Below, piece by piece: positions 1 through 9,343 of a stretch of 64,000 nucleotides of DNA. The position numbers and the translations under genes are program-made. The notes under the pieces were generated by a model. It worked only from the letters and a program-made list of their open reading frames with translations. It made no database searches and had not been told where the DNA came from. The stretch comes from Paucibacter sediminis (GTDB taxonomy: Bacteria; Pseudomonadota; Gammaproteobacteria; Burkholderiales; Burkholderiaceae_C), in the NCBI RefSeq assembly GCF_030254645.1, contig NZ_CP116346.1, positions 2,855,973 through 2,919,972 on the forward strand, given 5' to 3'. Position 1 is the first letter of the stretch. Each line of letters begins with the position of its first letter.

Positions 1-1983
1 GAAGCGGCGCCGGCCGCCGAAGCCGCCCAAGCCACTGAAAGCGGCCCGGCCGGGGCGCAGATCGACTGGTCGCGCTTCACCCAGTTCCAGCCCAGCGATA
101 GCGGGCTGGGCGGCGACGGCGGCCTGGGCGGCGCCCAGGCGCTGGTGCGGGTGCGCGGTGCCCTGCTGGAGCGCATGGCCGCACAGGCCGGCGAGGTCAG
201 CATCCGGCGCGCGCGCCTGGAATCCGAGATGGGGCAGATGAAGAATGCCCTGCTCGATCTGGACGACAACCTGGACCGCCTGCGCACCCAGCTGCGCGAG
301 CTGGAGCTGCAGGCCGAGGCCCAGATGGGCGCGCAGGAAGAGGCCGCCAAGCATGCGGCCAAGGATTTCGACCCGCTCGAGTTCGACCGCTACACGCGCT
401 TCCAGGAACTGACGCGCATGTTGGCCGAGTCGGTCAACGACGTGGCCACGGTGCAGCGCAGCCTGCAGCGCAATGTGCAGACCGGCGAAGACGAGCTGGC
501 GGCGCAATCGCGCCTGACGCGCGAGTTGCAGGACGACCTGTTGCGCACCCGCATGGTCGAGTTCGACAGCCTCAGCGAGCGCATGCACCGGGTGGTGCGC
601 CTGGCCGCGCGCGAGACCGGCAAGCAGGTGCAGCTGCTGGTGAACGGCGCCCAGGTCGAGCTGGACCGCAGCGTGCTGGAGCGCCTGGTGGGCTCCTTCG
701 AGCATCTCTTGCGCAACAGCGTGATGCACGGCATCGAGCCGCCGGTGGAGCGCGTCGCCAAGGGCAAGCCCGAGCTGGGCACGATCCAGGTCCAGCTCGC
801 CCAGGAGGGCAACGAGGTGGCCATCACGGTGCGCGACGACGGCCGTGGCCTGGACCTGGCGCGCATTCGCGAGCGCGGGCTCAAGCAGGGGCTGATCAAG
901 CCCGATGCCACGCCCAGCGATGAGGAGCTGATGCAGCTGATCTTCGCGCCCGGCTTCTCCACCGCCACCGAGATCACCGAGCTGGCCGGCCGCGGCGTCG
1001 GCATGGACGTGGTGCGCGCCGAGGTCAACACCCTGGGCGGCTATATCGATCTGCATTCCACGCCGGGGCAGGGCGCGGCCTTCGAGCTGCGCGTGCCGCT
1101 CACCACCGCGCTCACCCAGGTGGTGGTGCTGCGCTATGGCGAGCAATCGGTGGCGGTGCCCGCCAGCCTGATGGAATCGGTGCAGCGCATCAGCCCGGCC
1201 CAGATCGAGCAGGCCTACGAGGCCGGCGAGCTGGTGGTGGGCGGCGAGCGCTTCCCCTTCTACTGGCTGGGCGGCCTGATGAAGCAGAGCGAGCGCGGCG
1301 TGCCGCATGGCAAGACCCTGCCGGTCGCCTTCGTGCGCAGCGCCCATCAACGCCTGGCCGTGCATGTGGACGAGGTGCTGGGCAACCAGGAAGTCGTGGT
1401 CAAGAACCTCGGGCCGCAGCTGGTGCATGTGCCGGGCCTGGCGGGCATCAGCTTGCTGGCCTCGGGCGAGGTGGCGCTGATCTACAACCCGGTGGCGCTG
1501 GCCAACCGCTACGGTGCCGAGGCGCAGGCCGCGGCGCGCCACGCGCTCGGCCATGCGGCCGCCGGGACGGTGGCGGCCAGCATGGTGGCGGCCGAGCCGC
1601 TCGCACCGCTGGTGCTGGTGGTGGACGATTCGCTCACGGTGCGTCGTGTCACCCAGCGCCTGCTGGAGCGCGAGGGTTACCGCGTGCACCTGGCCAAGGA
1701 CGGCCTGGAAGCGATGGAACGCCTGGCCGAGGAGGAGCTGCCGGCGGTGGTGCTCTCGGACATCGAGATGCCGCGCATGGACGGTTTCGACCTGGTGCGC
1801 AATCTGCGCGCCGACAGCCGCCTCGCCACGCTGCCGGTGATCATGATCACCTCGCGCATCGCGCAGAAGCATCGCGACTATGCGCACCAGCTGGGCGTGG
1901 ACGACTACCTGGGCAAGCCCTATGACGAAGAGCTGCTGCTGAGCCTGATCGCCCGCTACACTGCCCGGTTGCTCACGGGTTGA
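1..1983 (+). CDS. ChpA/PilL-type hybrid chemotaxis histidine kinase, C-terminal part (5' end outside window)
   Basis: The frame is open from base 1, so the N-terminus (normally several Hpt domains) lies outside; about 660 residues are visible. A coiled dimerisation region is followed by a CheA-type ATPase: N-box HLLRNSVMHG near 703-735, DDGRGLD near 835, GRGVGMD near 991. A CheW-like module comes next, then a C-terminal receiver starting VVDDS near 1618, with phospho-acceptor Asp at 1759-1761 (SDIEMPRMDG) and conserved Lys at 1915-1917. CheA kinases with this order (Hpt-ATPase-CheW-REC) control type IV pilus twitching or surface sensing. A diguanylate cyclase follows after 19 bases, suggesting a link to c-di-GMP. 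The family assignment is firm; twitching as the output is inferred because the pil genes are not in view. Confidence 0.9.
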   Translation, partial: EAAPAAEAAQATESGPAGAQIDWSRFTQFQPSDSGLGGDGGLGGAQALVRVRGALLERMAAQAGEVSIRRARLESEMGQMKNALLDLDDNLDRLRTQLRELELQAEAQMGAQEEAAKHAAKDFDPLEFDRYTRFQELTRMLAESVNDVATVQRSLQRNVQTGEDELAAQSRLTRELQDDLLRTRMVEFDSLSERMHRVVRLAARETGKQVQLLVNGAQVELDRSVLERLVGSFEHLLRNSVMHGIEPPVERVAKGKPELGTIQVQLAQEGNEVAITVRDDGRGLDLARIRERGLKQGLIKPDATPSDEELMQLIFAPGFSTATEITELAGRGVGMDVVRAEVNTLGGYIDLHSTPGQGAAFELRVPLTTALTQVVVLRYGEQSVAVPASLMESVQRISPAQIEQAYEAGELVVGGERFPFYWLGGLMKQSERGVPHGKTLPVAFVRSAHQRLAVHVDEVLGNQEVVVKNLGPQLVHVPGLAGISLLASGEVALIYNPVALANRYGAEAQAAARHALGHAAAGTVAASMVAAEPLAPLVLVVDDSLTVRRVTQRLLEREGYRVHLAKDGLEAMERLAEEELPAVVLSDIEMPRMDGFDLVRNLRADSRLATLPVIMITSRIAQKHRDYAHQLGVDDYLGKPYDEELLLSLIARYTARLLTG

Positions 1984-2002
1984 GCGCTGGAGGCTTGGCG
2001 TC

Positions 2003-3046
2003 ATGTCGGAAGTCGTTGATCACCTTGCGGAACTGACCGGATTCCGGGACCGTGACGTCATGGACGTCACCCTGGTGTCGGCCCTGCGCGACATGCTGGA
2101 GCCGAGCTCGGTGGCGATCTTCCGCTGCGTGGGCGACGCCGGCCAGCAGCGCTGGGTCACGCGGGCGCGCCTGGCCGCGGGTGATGTGGTGGCGAGCGCC
2201 GATTCGCTCTGGGCCGATCCCGACAAGCTGCCGCGCGCCGAGGATCATCCCAAGCGCCTGGATTGCATGCACCAGCGCAGCGTGATGCAGCTGCGCGATG
2301 GCGAGCGCTGGACCACGCTGTTCCCGCTCGCGACCGACCGCGAGGTGGTCGGGGTGCTGGAGATCACCACCACCGAGAAGCTCAAGACCTCCGACCAGCG
2401 CACGGTGGGCGGCATCCTGCGCATCTATCACAACTTCCAGGGCCTGCTGGACTACAGCGAGCGCGACACCCTCACCGGCCTGCTGAATCGCAAGACCTTC
2501 GACGAGAGCTTTCTCAAGGCCGTGGGCGAACTGCCGCGCGCGCATGAAGAAGCGCAGACCCATGCCGATGGCGACCGGCGCCACGAGGACGGCCAGCCGC
2601 GCTACTGGATCGGCGTGGTCGACATCGATCACTTCAAGTCGGTGAACGACCGCTTCGGCCACCTGATCGGCGACGAGGTGCTGCTGCTGCTGTCGCGCCT
2701 GATGCGCAACAGCTTCCGCTTCCACGACCTGCTCTACCGCTTCGGCGGCGAGGAGTTCGTGGTGCTGATGCGCTGCGAGGACGAGAGCGACGCCGCCCAT
2801 GCCTTCGAGCGCCTGCGCCACAACACCGAGAGCTACCAGTTTCCGCAGGTCGGCCAGATCACCGTCAGCGTGGGCTTCACCCAGGTGCGGGTGGGCGATT
2901 CGCCGGCGATGGCCTTCGAGCGTGCCGACAAGGCCGTCTATCACGCCAAGGCGAACGGCCGCAACCAGGTGCAAAGCCATGCGGTGCTGGTGCAGAGCGG
3001 GCAGATGACCGAGGTCGAGCAGCTCAGCGACATGGAACTGTTCTGA
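2003..3046 (+). CDS. GGDEF-domain diguanylate cyclase
   Basis: A 347-residue cytosolic protein. The N-terminal ~160 residues look like a GAF-type sensory module. The C-terminal GGDEF domain starts near RDTLTGLLNR and carries the active-site motif FGGEEF. The sequence RFHDLLYRFGGEEF contains an RxxD inhibitory site (RFHD) at the usual distance before GGEEF, so product feedback by c-di-GMP is expected. The family condenses two GTP into c-di-GMP. No EAL or HD-GYP domain is attached. It follows the hybrid kinase by 19 bases and its stop overlaps the next start by one base (TGATG). The lack of a receiver domain suggests that it senses a ligand directly or is partnered through the upstream kinase; that link is inference. 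Confidence 0.92.
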   Translation: MSEVVDHLAELTGFRDRDVMDVTLVSALRDMLEPSSVAIFRCVGDAGQQRWVTRARLAAGDVVASADSLWADPDKLPRAEDHPKRLDCMHQRSVMQLRDGERWTTLFPLATDREVVGVLEITTTEKLKTSDQRTVGGILRIYHNFQGLLDYSERDTLTGLLNRKTFDESFLKAVGELPRAHEEAQTHADGDRRHEDGQPRYWIGVVDIDHFKSVNDRFGHLIGDEVLLLLSRLMRNSFRFHDLLYRFGGEEFVVLMRCEDESDAAHAFERLRHNTESYQFPQVGQITVSVGFTQVRVGDSPAMAFERADKAVYHAKANGRNQVQSHAVLVQSGQMTEVEQLSDMELF

Positions 3047-4068
3047 TGAACTACTGGCGCCGCCGCAGCCTGATGCTGCTGCTGGCGCTCAGCGCCAGCC
3101 TGACCGTCGGCAGCCACTGCCGCGCCGATCGCCGCGACCGGCTGGAGGCGCCGCCCGCCGCTATTGCGCAGGCCGCCAGCGCCGAGGCCCCGGCCTACGA
3201 GCAGCGCGATCTGGACTGGGTGGATGCCAGCCGTGCGCGCGCCGTGCCGGCCCGCCTCTACTGGCCCAAGCAGGTGGCGGACGGTGCGCGCGTGCCCCTG
3301 GTGGTGTTCTCGCACGGCATCGGCGGCTCGCGCCGCGGCTACAGCTATCTGGGCGCCTACTGGTCCTCGCAGGGCATTGCCAGCCTGCATGTGCAGCATG
3401 TCGGCAGCGACCGCGAACTCTGGTTCGGCAATCCGCTCACCCTGGTGTCGCGCCTGCAGGATGCGGCGCAGGAGCGCGAGGCCCTCAACCGCGTGGGGGA
3501 TGTGCGCTTCGCGCTGGACCAGATGCTGCATGGCGAATGGGCGGCGCACATCGACACCGAGCGCATCGTGGCCGCCGGCCATTCCTATGGCGCCAACACC
3601 ACCCTGCTGCTGGCCGGCGCCCGCGTGACGCGCGCTGGCCAGGCCCTGGATCTGCGCGAGCCGCGCATCAAGGCCGCCATCATCATCTCGGCGCCGCCCT
3701 TCTATGGCGAGCCGGATGTGGCGGCCATCCTGCAAGCCATCCGCATCCCGACCCTGCACATCACCAGCACCGAGGACGTGATCCGCATCCCCGGCTACTA
3801 CTCCGACGCGCGCGACCGCGTGCGGGTCTTCGAGGCCACCGGCAGCGCCACCAAGGCCCTGGCGGTGTTCGAGGGCGGCTCGCACAGCATGTTCACCGAC
3901 CGCGCCGGCACCGGCGGCGCCCTGCTGAACCCGCAGGTCAAGGCCGCCACCAAGGACCTGACCCTGGCCTTTCTGCGCAGCGTGCTGGATGGCCGGGACG
4001 ACGGCCTGCGCGGCTGGTCGGAGCGCTATCGAGACATCCTGGCGCGCTGGCTAAGCCAGGGCTCGTGA
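3046..4068 (+). CDS. Secreted alpha/beta hydrolase (dienelactone hydrolase/PAF-acetylhydrolase-like)
   Basis: 340 residues with an N-terminal signal peptide (MNYWRRRSLMLLLALSASL). The nucleophile elbow is GHSYGANTT, and GGSHSMF near the C-terminus supplies a likely catalytic His. An oxyanion strand (LVVFSHGIGGSRRGY) precedes them. This is the layout of serine alpha/beta hydrolases acting on esters or platelet-activating-factor-like lipids. The substrate cannot be read from sequence. The start overlaps the stop of the diguanylate cyclase by one base, so translation is probably coupled. The 3' end overlaps the convergent photolyase gene by 18 bases. Confidence 0.85.
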   Translation: MNYWRRRSLMLLLALSASLTVGSHCRADRRDRLEAPPAAIAQAASAEAPAYEQRDLDWVDASRARAVPARLYWPKQVADGARVPLVVFSHGIGGSRRGYSYLGAYWSSQGIASLHVQHVGSDRELWFGNPLTLVSRLQDAAQEREALNRVGDVRFALDQMLHGEWAAHIDTERIVAAGHSYGANTTLLLAGARVTRAGQALDLREPRIKAAIIISAPPFYGEPDVAAILQAIRIPTLHITSTEDVIRIPGYYSDARDRVRVFEATGSATKALAVFEGGSHSMFTDRAGTGGALLNPQVKAATKDLTLAFLRSVLDGRDDGLRGWSERYRDILARWLSQGS

Positions 4069-5514
4069 CTTCACCACCGCATAGCGCAAGAGGGTGCGCG
4101 TGCGCGCCTGCTCATGGATCACGAGCGGCGCCGGGTAGTCGCGCCCCAGCTGCAGACCGCAGGCCTGCAGCTCCAGCGGCTTGGCCAGCCAGGGCGCATG
4201 GATCAGCTTGGGCGGCAGCTTGGCCAGTTGCGGCAGGTAGCGCTTGATGAAGCGCCCCTCGGCATCGAACTTCTCGCTCTGGCTGACCGGGTTGAAGATG
4301 CGGAAATAGGGCTGGGCGTCGCAGCCGCTGGAGGCCGCCCATTGCCAGCCACCGTTGTTGGCGGCGAGATCGAAGTCCAGCAACTGCTGCGCGAAATAGC
4401 GCTCGCCCCAGCGCCAGTCGACGCCCAGATCCTTGATCAGGAAGCTCGCCACCACCATGCGCAGGCGGTTGTGCATATAGCCGGTCTGGTTCAGCTGCAG
4501 CATCGCCGCATCGACGATGGGGTAGCCGGTGCGGCCCTCGCACCAGGCCTTGAACAGGGCCTCGGCGGCCGCGCCGTCCTCCCATTCGATCAGCTCGTAC
4601 TCGGGCCGGAAGGCGCGCTCCACCACATGGGGGTGGTGGTGCATCACCTGGTGGTAGAAGTCGCGCCAGATCAGCTCGGAGAGCCAGACCTCGGCGCCAT
4701 GGTCGCCGCCCTGCATGCGCGCATGGGCCGCGCGCGCCAGCCGGCGGATCGAGATGGTGCCGAAGCGCAGATGGGTGCTGAGGTAGCTGGGCCCCTTGAC
4801 GGCGGGGAAGTCGCGCGTGCGGTCGTACTGGTCCATGCGCGCCAGGAACTCATCGAACAGCCGCGCCGCGCCACGGCTGCCGCCGCGCAGCAGCTCCGGC
4901 AGGCCGGCGGGCTCGAAGCCGATCTCGCCAAGACCCGGCACCCGGCCCGCGTGCGGGGGCAGGGCGGCCAGAGCGGCGGCATGGCGCGCCACCGCATAGC
5001 TGCGCAGCTGGAAGGCATCGACAGCGCGCAGCCAGGCGTTCTTGTAGGGCGTGAACACGCCATAGGGCCGGCCCAGGCCGGTGAGGATCTCGCTGCGCTC
5101 GAAGATCACATGGTCCTTGTGGCTGAAGAAGGCTACGCCCTGGGCCTGCAGGGCCTGCTTGACGGCGGCGTCGCGGGCCAGGGCCTGGGGTTCGTCATCG
5201 TGGTTGCAGAACACCGCGTCCACGCCCAGCTCGGCCGCCAGCCGTGGCAGCTCCGCGCGCGCCACCGCGTGGCGCACGATCAGGCCCGCGCCCGGCCGCA
5301 GCGCGGCGAGCTCCTCGTTCAGCGCCGTCAGCGCGTCGAGGATGAACTCGACGCGGCGGTCGGCGCGCGGCAGGGCGTCGAGGATCTCGCGGTCCAGCAC
5401 GAACACGCACAGCACCTCCGCGCTTTGCCTGAGGGCGTGGTAAAGCGCGGCGTGGTCGTCGGCGCGCAGATCGCGGCGAAACCAGACCAGGGCACGTCGG
5501 TGGATCTTTTCCAT
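4051..5514 (-). CDS. phrB: Deoxyribodipyrimidine photolyase
   Basis: 487 residues, the usual length of a class I CPD photolyase. The N-terminal Rossmann domain (LVWFRRDLRADDHAALYHAL) binds the antenna cofactor. The C-terminal helical FAD domain contains WLSELIWRDFYHQVM, TGYPIVDAAM and NNGGWQWAASSGCD, all hallmark segments. The enzyme uses blue light to split cyclobutane pyrimidine dimers. The ATG at 5514 begins directly before the conserved RRALVWFRRDLR strand. Its 3' end overlaps the convergent hydrolase gene, and it diverges from yqgE. A cryptochrome of the same fold is possible but less likely given the complete FAD-site motifs. Confidence 0.95.
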   Translation of the reverse strand: MEKIHRRALVWFRRDLRADDHAALYHALRQSAEVLCVFVLDREILDALPRADRRVEFILDALTALNEELAALRPGAGLIVRHAVARAELPRLAAELGVDAVFCNHDDEPQALARDAAVKQALQAQGVAFFSHKDHVIFERSEILTGLGRPYGVFTPYKNAWLRAVDAFQLRSYAVARHAAALAALPPHAGRVPGLGEIGFEPAGLPELLRGGSRGAARLFDEFLARMDQYDRTRDFPAVKGPSYLSTHLRFGTISIRRLARAAHARMQGGDHGAEVWLSELIWRDFYHQVMHHHPHVVERAFRPEYELIEWEDGAAAEALFKAWCEGRTGYPIVDAAMLQLNQTGYMHNRLRMVVASFLIKDLGVDWRWGERYFAQQLLDFDLAANNGGWQWAASSGCDAQPYFRIFNPVSQSEKFDAEGRFIKRYLPQLAKLPPKLIHAPWLAKPLELQACGLQLGRDYPAPLVIHEQARTRTLLRYAVVKSRALA

Positions 5515-5534
5515 GGCCGCGAGTGTCGATGAAA

Positions 5535-5540
5535 TAAAAT
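5535..5540 (+). promoter_or_regulatory. Candidate -10 box before yqgE
   Basis: TAAAAT lies 6 bases upstream of the yqgE ATG in the short divergent gap with phrB. No clear -35 hexamer was recognised. If used, the transcript would have almost no leader. Confidence 0.3.
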
Positions 5541-5546
5541 GCCCCC

Positions 5547-6125
5547 ATGTCCAAGGCCCGCATCGACCTCACCAACCAATTCCTGATCGCCATGCCGGGC
5601 ATGCTGGACGATAGCTTTGCCGGCTCGGTGGTCTATATGTGCGAGCACAACGAGAAGGGCGCGCTGGGCCTGGTGATCAACAAGCCGATCTCGCTGACCC
5701 TGGGCAATCTGTTCGAGAAGGTCGAGCTGAGCCTGGAGGACGAGGACCTGGCGGCCCGCCCGGTGTTCTATGGCGGCCCGGTGCAGACCGAGCGCGGTTT
5801 CGTGCTGCACGAGCCGCTGGACGCGCAGGGCGGCCACTACAACGCCACCCTGGCCGTGCCCGGCGGCCTGGAAATGACCACCAGCCGCGACGTGCTGGAG
5901 GCGCTCTCCAACGGTGCCGGCCCCAAGCGCCTGCTCATCACGCTGGGCTATAGCGGCTGGGCCGCCGGCCAGCTGGAAGAGGAGATCGGCCGCAATGGCT
6001 GGCTCAATGTGGACGCCGCGCCCGAGATCATCTTCGACACGCCGGTGGAGCAGCGCTACGAGAAGGCGCTCGGATTGCTGGGCATCGACCCGCGCATGCT
6101 GAGCCAAGAGGCCGGCCACGCATGA
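5547..6125 (+). CDS. yqgE: YqgE/AlgH family protein (UPF0301)
   Basis: 192 residues, normal for the family. Signature stretches LTNQFLIAMPGMLDDSF, HNEKGALGLVINKP and FYGGPVQTERGFVLH are all present. The molecular role is not established; the name AlgH comes from alginate regulation in Pseudomonas. As in most proteobacteria it is followed directly by ruvX, here with an ATGA overlap. It heads the run yqgE-ruvX-pyrR-pyrB-pyrC'-plsC. Confidence 0.95.
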   Translation: MSKARIDLTNQFLIAMPGMLDDSFAGSVVYMCEHNEKGALGLVINKPISLTLGNLFEKVELSLEDEDLAARPVFYGGPVQTERGFVLHEPLDAQGGHYNATLAVPGGLEMTTSRDVLEALSNGAGPKRLLITLGYSGWAAGQLEEEIGRNGWLNVDAAPEIIFDTPVEQRYEKALGLLGIDPRMLSQEAGHA

Positions 6126-6538
6126 GCCCGGCCGTGCAGACCCCGGCCCGAATTCCACAATCTCTATTGGCATTTGATTTCGGCACCCGACGCATCGGCG
6201 TCGCCACCGGCAATGCCTTCCTCAAGTCCGCCGAGGCGCTGCGCCATATCGCCGCCGACACCGACACGCTGCGCTTCGCGGCGATCGAGAAGCTCATCAA
6301 GGAATGGCAGCCCGACGCGCTGGTGATCGGCGTGCCTTTCCATCCCGATGGCGCCGAGCATGAGATGACCCTGGCGGCGCGCCGCTTCGGCCGCCAGCTC
6401 AAGGGCCGCTTCCGCCTGCCCGTCTACGAGGTGGACGAGCGCTACACCAGCGTCGAGGCCGAGGCCCAGGGCGCGCGCGATGTGGACTCGGCCGCCGCCG
6501 CGCTGATCCTGGAACAATTCTTTCGCGAGCATTCATAG
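6122..6538 (+). CDS. ruvX: Putative pre-16S rRNA nuclease / Holliday junction resolvase RuvX (YqgF)
   Basis: 138 residues with the RNase H-like fold. The motif LLAFDFGTRRIGVA holds the first catalytic Asp, VDERYTSVEAE follows, and DVDSAAAALILEQFF supplies the last Asp. The family is essential in many bacteria and trims the 5' end of 16S rRNA; the Holliday-resolvase name is historical. ATG at 6122 overlaps the yqgE stop (ATGA). The gene ends 11 bases before pyrR. Confidence 0.95.
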   Translation: MSPAVQTPARIPQSLLAFDFGTRRIGVATGNAFLKSAEALRHIAADTDTLRFAAIEKLIKEWQPDALVIGVPFHPDGAEHEMTLAARRFGRQLKGRFRLPVYEVDERYTSVEAEAQGARDVDSAAAALILEQFFREHS

Positions 6539-6549
6539 CAGCCAACATC

Positions 6550-7050
6550 ATGAGCACTCTCTTACTCGACGCCGAGGCGCTGTACGCCGACCTGCTGAAG
6601 GGCGTCAGCAGGCTCTTGCACCCCGACACCGTGCTGGTGGGCATCTGGTCCGGCGGCGCCTGGCTGGCCGAGCGGCTGCAGCGCGATCTGAGCCTGGCCG
6701 GCGAGCCCGGCGTGATCTCCAGCTCGCTGCACCGCGACGACTTCGGCTCCAAGGGCATGTCGGCCAGCGCCGACCACACCAAGCTGCCCTTCGAGGTGGA
6801 GGGCCGCCACATCCTGCTGATCGACGATGTGCTTTACACCGGCCGCACCACGCGCGCCGTCATCAACGAGCTGTTCGACTTCGGCCGTCCGGCCAGCGTC
6901 ACGCTGGCGGTGCTGGTGGACCGCGGTGGCCGCGAGCTGCCGATCGAGCCGGCCTTCTCGGCCGCGCGCGTCAACCTGGCCGCCGCGCTGCGCCTGCGCC
7001 TGGCGCGCGACGAGAGCGGCCGTTTCAGCTTTGATGTGAAGGGCGACTGA
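6550..7050 (+). CDS. pyrR: Bifunctional pyr operon regulator / uracil phosphoribosyltransferase PyrR
   Basis: 166 residues of the type I phosphoribosyltransferase fold, with PRPP-binding loop [15 protein letters not shown] near residues 95-110. In Gram-positive bacteria PyrR binds pyr mRNA leaders; it also converts uracil and PRPP to UMP. Only 11 bases separate it from ruvX and one base from pyrB, and no leader hairpin or attenuator is visible. If PyrR regulates here, the site must be upstream of yqgE or elsewhere. Salvage activity may be its main role, which is inference. Confidence 0.93.
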   Translation: MSTLLLDAEALYADLLKGVSRLLHPDTVLVGIWSGGAWLAERLQRDLSLAGEPGVISSSLHRDDFGSKGMSASADHTKLPFEVEGRHILLIDDVLYTGRTTRAVINELFDFGRPASVTLAVLVDRGGRELPIEPAFSAARVNLAAALRLRLARDESGRFSFDVKGD

Positions 7051-7051
7051 G

Positions 7052-8014
7052 ATGCTCTCCAAACGCAACCCCCAACTGAACAAGCATGGCGAGCTGGTGC
7101 ACCTGCTCTCCATCGAGGGCCTGCCCCAGGCCACCATCCACCAGATCCTCGACACTGCCGGCACCTTTCTGTCGGTGAACGACCGCGACGTGAAGAAGGT
7201 GCCGCTGCTGCGCGGCAAGTCGGTGTTCAACCTGTTCTTCGAGAACAGCACGCGCACCCGCACCACCTTCGAGATCGCCGCCAAGCGGCTCTCGGCGGAT
7301 GTGATCAACCTGGACATCGCCAGGTCCAGCACCGCCAAGGGCGAGACCCTCTTGGACACGGTGGCCAATCTCAGCGCCATGCATGCCGACATGTTCGTGG
7401 TGCGGCACAGCGAGTCGGGCGCTCCCTATCTGATCGCCCAGCATTGCGCACCGCATGTGCATGTGGTGAATGCCGGCGACGGCCGCCACGCGCATCCGAC
7501 CCAGGGCCTCCTGGACATGTACACGATCCGCCACTACAAGAAGGACTTCCGCAATCTGACGGTGGCCATCGTGGGCGACATCGTGCACTCGCGCGTGGCC
7601 CGCTCCGACATCCATGCGCTCAACATCCTGGGCGTGCCGGAGATCCGCGCGGTCGGCCCCAAGACCCTGGTGCCGGGCGATCTGCGCGAGATGGGCGTGC
7701 GCGTCTGCCACGACATGGCCGAGGGCGTGCGCGATGCCGACGTCATCATCATGCTGCGCCTGCAGAACGAGCGCATGAGCGGCGCCATGCTGCCCAGCGC
7801 CGGCGAGTTCTTCAAGAACTTCGGCCTCACGCCCGAGAAGCTGGCGCTCGCCAAGCCCGATGCCATCGTGATGCATCCGGGCCCGATCAACCGCGGCGTC
7901 GAGATCGCCTCCAGCGTGGCCGATGGCGGCCAGAGCGTGATCCTGCCCCAGGTGACCTTCGGTATCGCGGTGCGCATGGCCGTGATGAGCATCCTTGCAG
8001 GGAACGAAGCATGA
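7052..8014 (+). CDS. pyrB: Aspartate carbamoyltransferase catalytic subunit
   Basis: 320 residues. Carbamoyl-phosphate motif [12 protein letters not shown] near residues 66-77, [12 protein letters not shown] in the middle, and [12 protein letters not shown] near the C-terminus are all intact. The enzyme joins carbamoyl phosphate and aspartate in pyrimidine synthesis. Its stop overlaps the start of the downstream dihydroorotase-like gene (ATGA at 8011). No pyrI regulatory subunit is nearby. That fits the class A enzyme, in which PyrB assembles with an inactive dihydroorotase homologue, the partner encoded next. Confidence 0.97.
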   Translation: MLSKRNPQLNKHGELVHLLSIEGLPQATIHQILDTAGTFLSVNDRDVKKVPLLRGKSVFNLFFENSTRTRTTFEIAAKRLSADVINLDIARSSTAKGETLLDTVANLSAMHADMFVVRHSESGAPYLIAQHCAPHVHVVNAGDGRHAHPTQGLLDMYTIRHYKKDFRNLTVAIVGDIVHSRVARSDIHALNILGVPEIRAVGPKTLVPGDLREMGVRVCHDMAEGVRDADVIIMLRLQNERMSGAMLPSAGEFFKNFGLTPEKLALAKPDAIVMHPGPINRGVEIASSVADGGQSVILPQVTFGIAVRMAVMSILAGNEA

Positions 8015-9342
8015 AGATACTGATCAAGAACGGCCGTCTGGTCGACCCGGCCTCGGGCCTGGACCGCATCGGCGATGTGGCGATCGCGGCCGGCCGCATC
8101 GTCGGCCTGGGCGATGTGGCGGGCGATTTCGATGCCCAGCGCGTCATCGATGCGACGGGCCTGATCGTCGCGCCCGGCCTGGTGGACCTGGCGGCGCGCC
8201 TGCGCGAGCCCGGCCTGGAGCAGAAGGGCATGCTGGAGAGCGAGCTCAACGCCGCCGCGGCCGGTGGCGTCACCAGCCTGGTCTGCCCGCCCGACACCGA
8301 CCCCGCGCTGGACGAACCCGGCCTGGTGGAGATGCTCAAGTTCCGCGCCCGCAAGCTGAGCCTGTGCCGGCTGTTCCCGCTCGGCGCGCTGACGCGCGGC
8401 CTGGCCGGCGAGACGCTCACCGAGATGGCCGAGCTCACCGAGGCCGGTTGCGTGGGCTTCTCGCAGGCCGAGCATCCGATCAAGAACAACCAGTTCCTGA
8501 CGCGCGCGCTGCAATACGCCGCCACCTTCGACTACACGGTCTGGCTGCATCCCATGGATCCCTGGCTGGGCGGTGGCGTGGCGGCCAGCGGCGCGGTGGC
8601 CACGCGCCTGGGCCTGGCCGGCGTGCCGGTGACGGCCGAGACCGTGGCCCTGCACACCATCTTCGAGCTGATGCGCGCCACCGGCGCGCGCGTGCACCTG
8701 TGCCGCATTTCCAGCGCCGCCGGCGTGGAGCTGGTGCGCGCGGCCAAGCGCGAGGGCCTGGCGGTGACCGCCGACGTGTCGATCAACTCGCTGCACCTCA
8801 CCGATGTGGACATCGGCTACTTCAACCCGGCGATGCGCCTGAACCCGCCGCTGCGCCAGGGCCGCGACCGCGCCGCGCTGCGCGCCGCGCTCGCCGATGG
8901 CACGCTGGACGCGCTGGTGAGCGACCACATGCCGGTGGAGAGCGACGAGAAGACGCTGCCCTTCGCCGAGGCCATGCCCGGCGCCACCGGCCTGGAGCTG
9001 CTCCTGAGCCTGGCGCTCAAATGGGCCCATGACGAGGGCCAGCCGCTTGCCCGCGCGCTCGCGGTGGTGAGCTGCGAGCCCGTGCGCGTGCTGGGCTCGG
9101 CGCTGGGCTCGCTGGCGGCCAGCGCCGGCCGCCTGGTGGACGGCGGCGTGGCCGATCTGTGCATCTTCGATCCGAGCCAGCATTGGGCGGTGACGCCCGA
9201 GCAGCTGGTGAGCCAGGGCAAGCACACGCCGTTCGCCTTCGAGATCACCGGCTTCGAGCTGCCGGCCCGGGTGCGCTACACGGTGGTGGCCGGGCATATT
9301 GCGCACGAAGCCGCCGACCAAGCTGCACAGGCTGCCGCCTGA
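8011..9342 (+). CDS. pyrC': Dihydroorotase-like protein lacking metal ligands (PyrC', ATCase partner)
   Basis: 443 residues of the amidohydrolase fold, closest to type I dihydroorotase by [19 protein letters not shown] and [11 protein letters not shown]. The HxH zinc motif expected before LREPG is replaced ([11 protein letters not shown]). The later SDHAPH-type signature reads SDHMPV. These losses match the non-catalytic PyrC' of Pseudomonas, which holds the PyrB trimers together. A functional pyrC is expected elsewhere in the genome. The start chosen is the ATG at 8011, overlapping the pyrB stop; the frame is open further upstream through pyrB but that part is not the gene. Confidence 0.93.
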   Translation: MKILIKNGRLVDPASGLDRIGDVAIAAGRIVGLGDVAGDFDAQRVIDATGLIVAPGLVDLAARLREPGLEQKGMLESELNAAAAGGVTSLVCPPDTDPALDEPGLVEMLKFRARKLSLCRLFPLGALTRGLAGETLTEMAELTEAGCVGFSQAEHPIKNNQFLTRALQYAATFDYTVWLHPMDPWLGGGVAASGAVATRLGLAGVPVTAETVALHTIFELMRATGARVHLCRISSAAGVELVRAAKREGLAVTADVSINSLHLTDVDIGYFNPAMRLNPPLRQGRDRAALRAALADGTLDALVSDHMPVESDEKTLPFAEAMPGATGLELLLSLALKWAHDEGQPLARALAVVSCEPVRVLGSALGSLAASAGRLVDGGVADLCIFDPSQHWAVTPEQLVSQGKHTPFAFEITGFELPARVRYTVVAGHIAHEAADQAAQAAA

Positions 9343-9343
9343 G

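Noticed and set aside
4114-5532. 472-codon open frame on the plus strand
   Set aside because: Antisense of the photolyase; the minus strand carries all photolyase motifs.
7444-8010. N-terminal extension of the dihydroorotase-like protein
   Set aside because: Lies within pyrB in another frame; the ATGA at 8011 is a classic coupled start.
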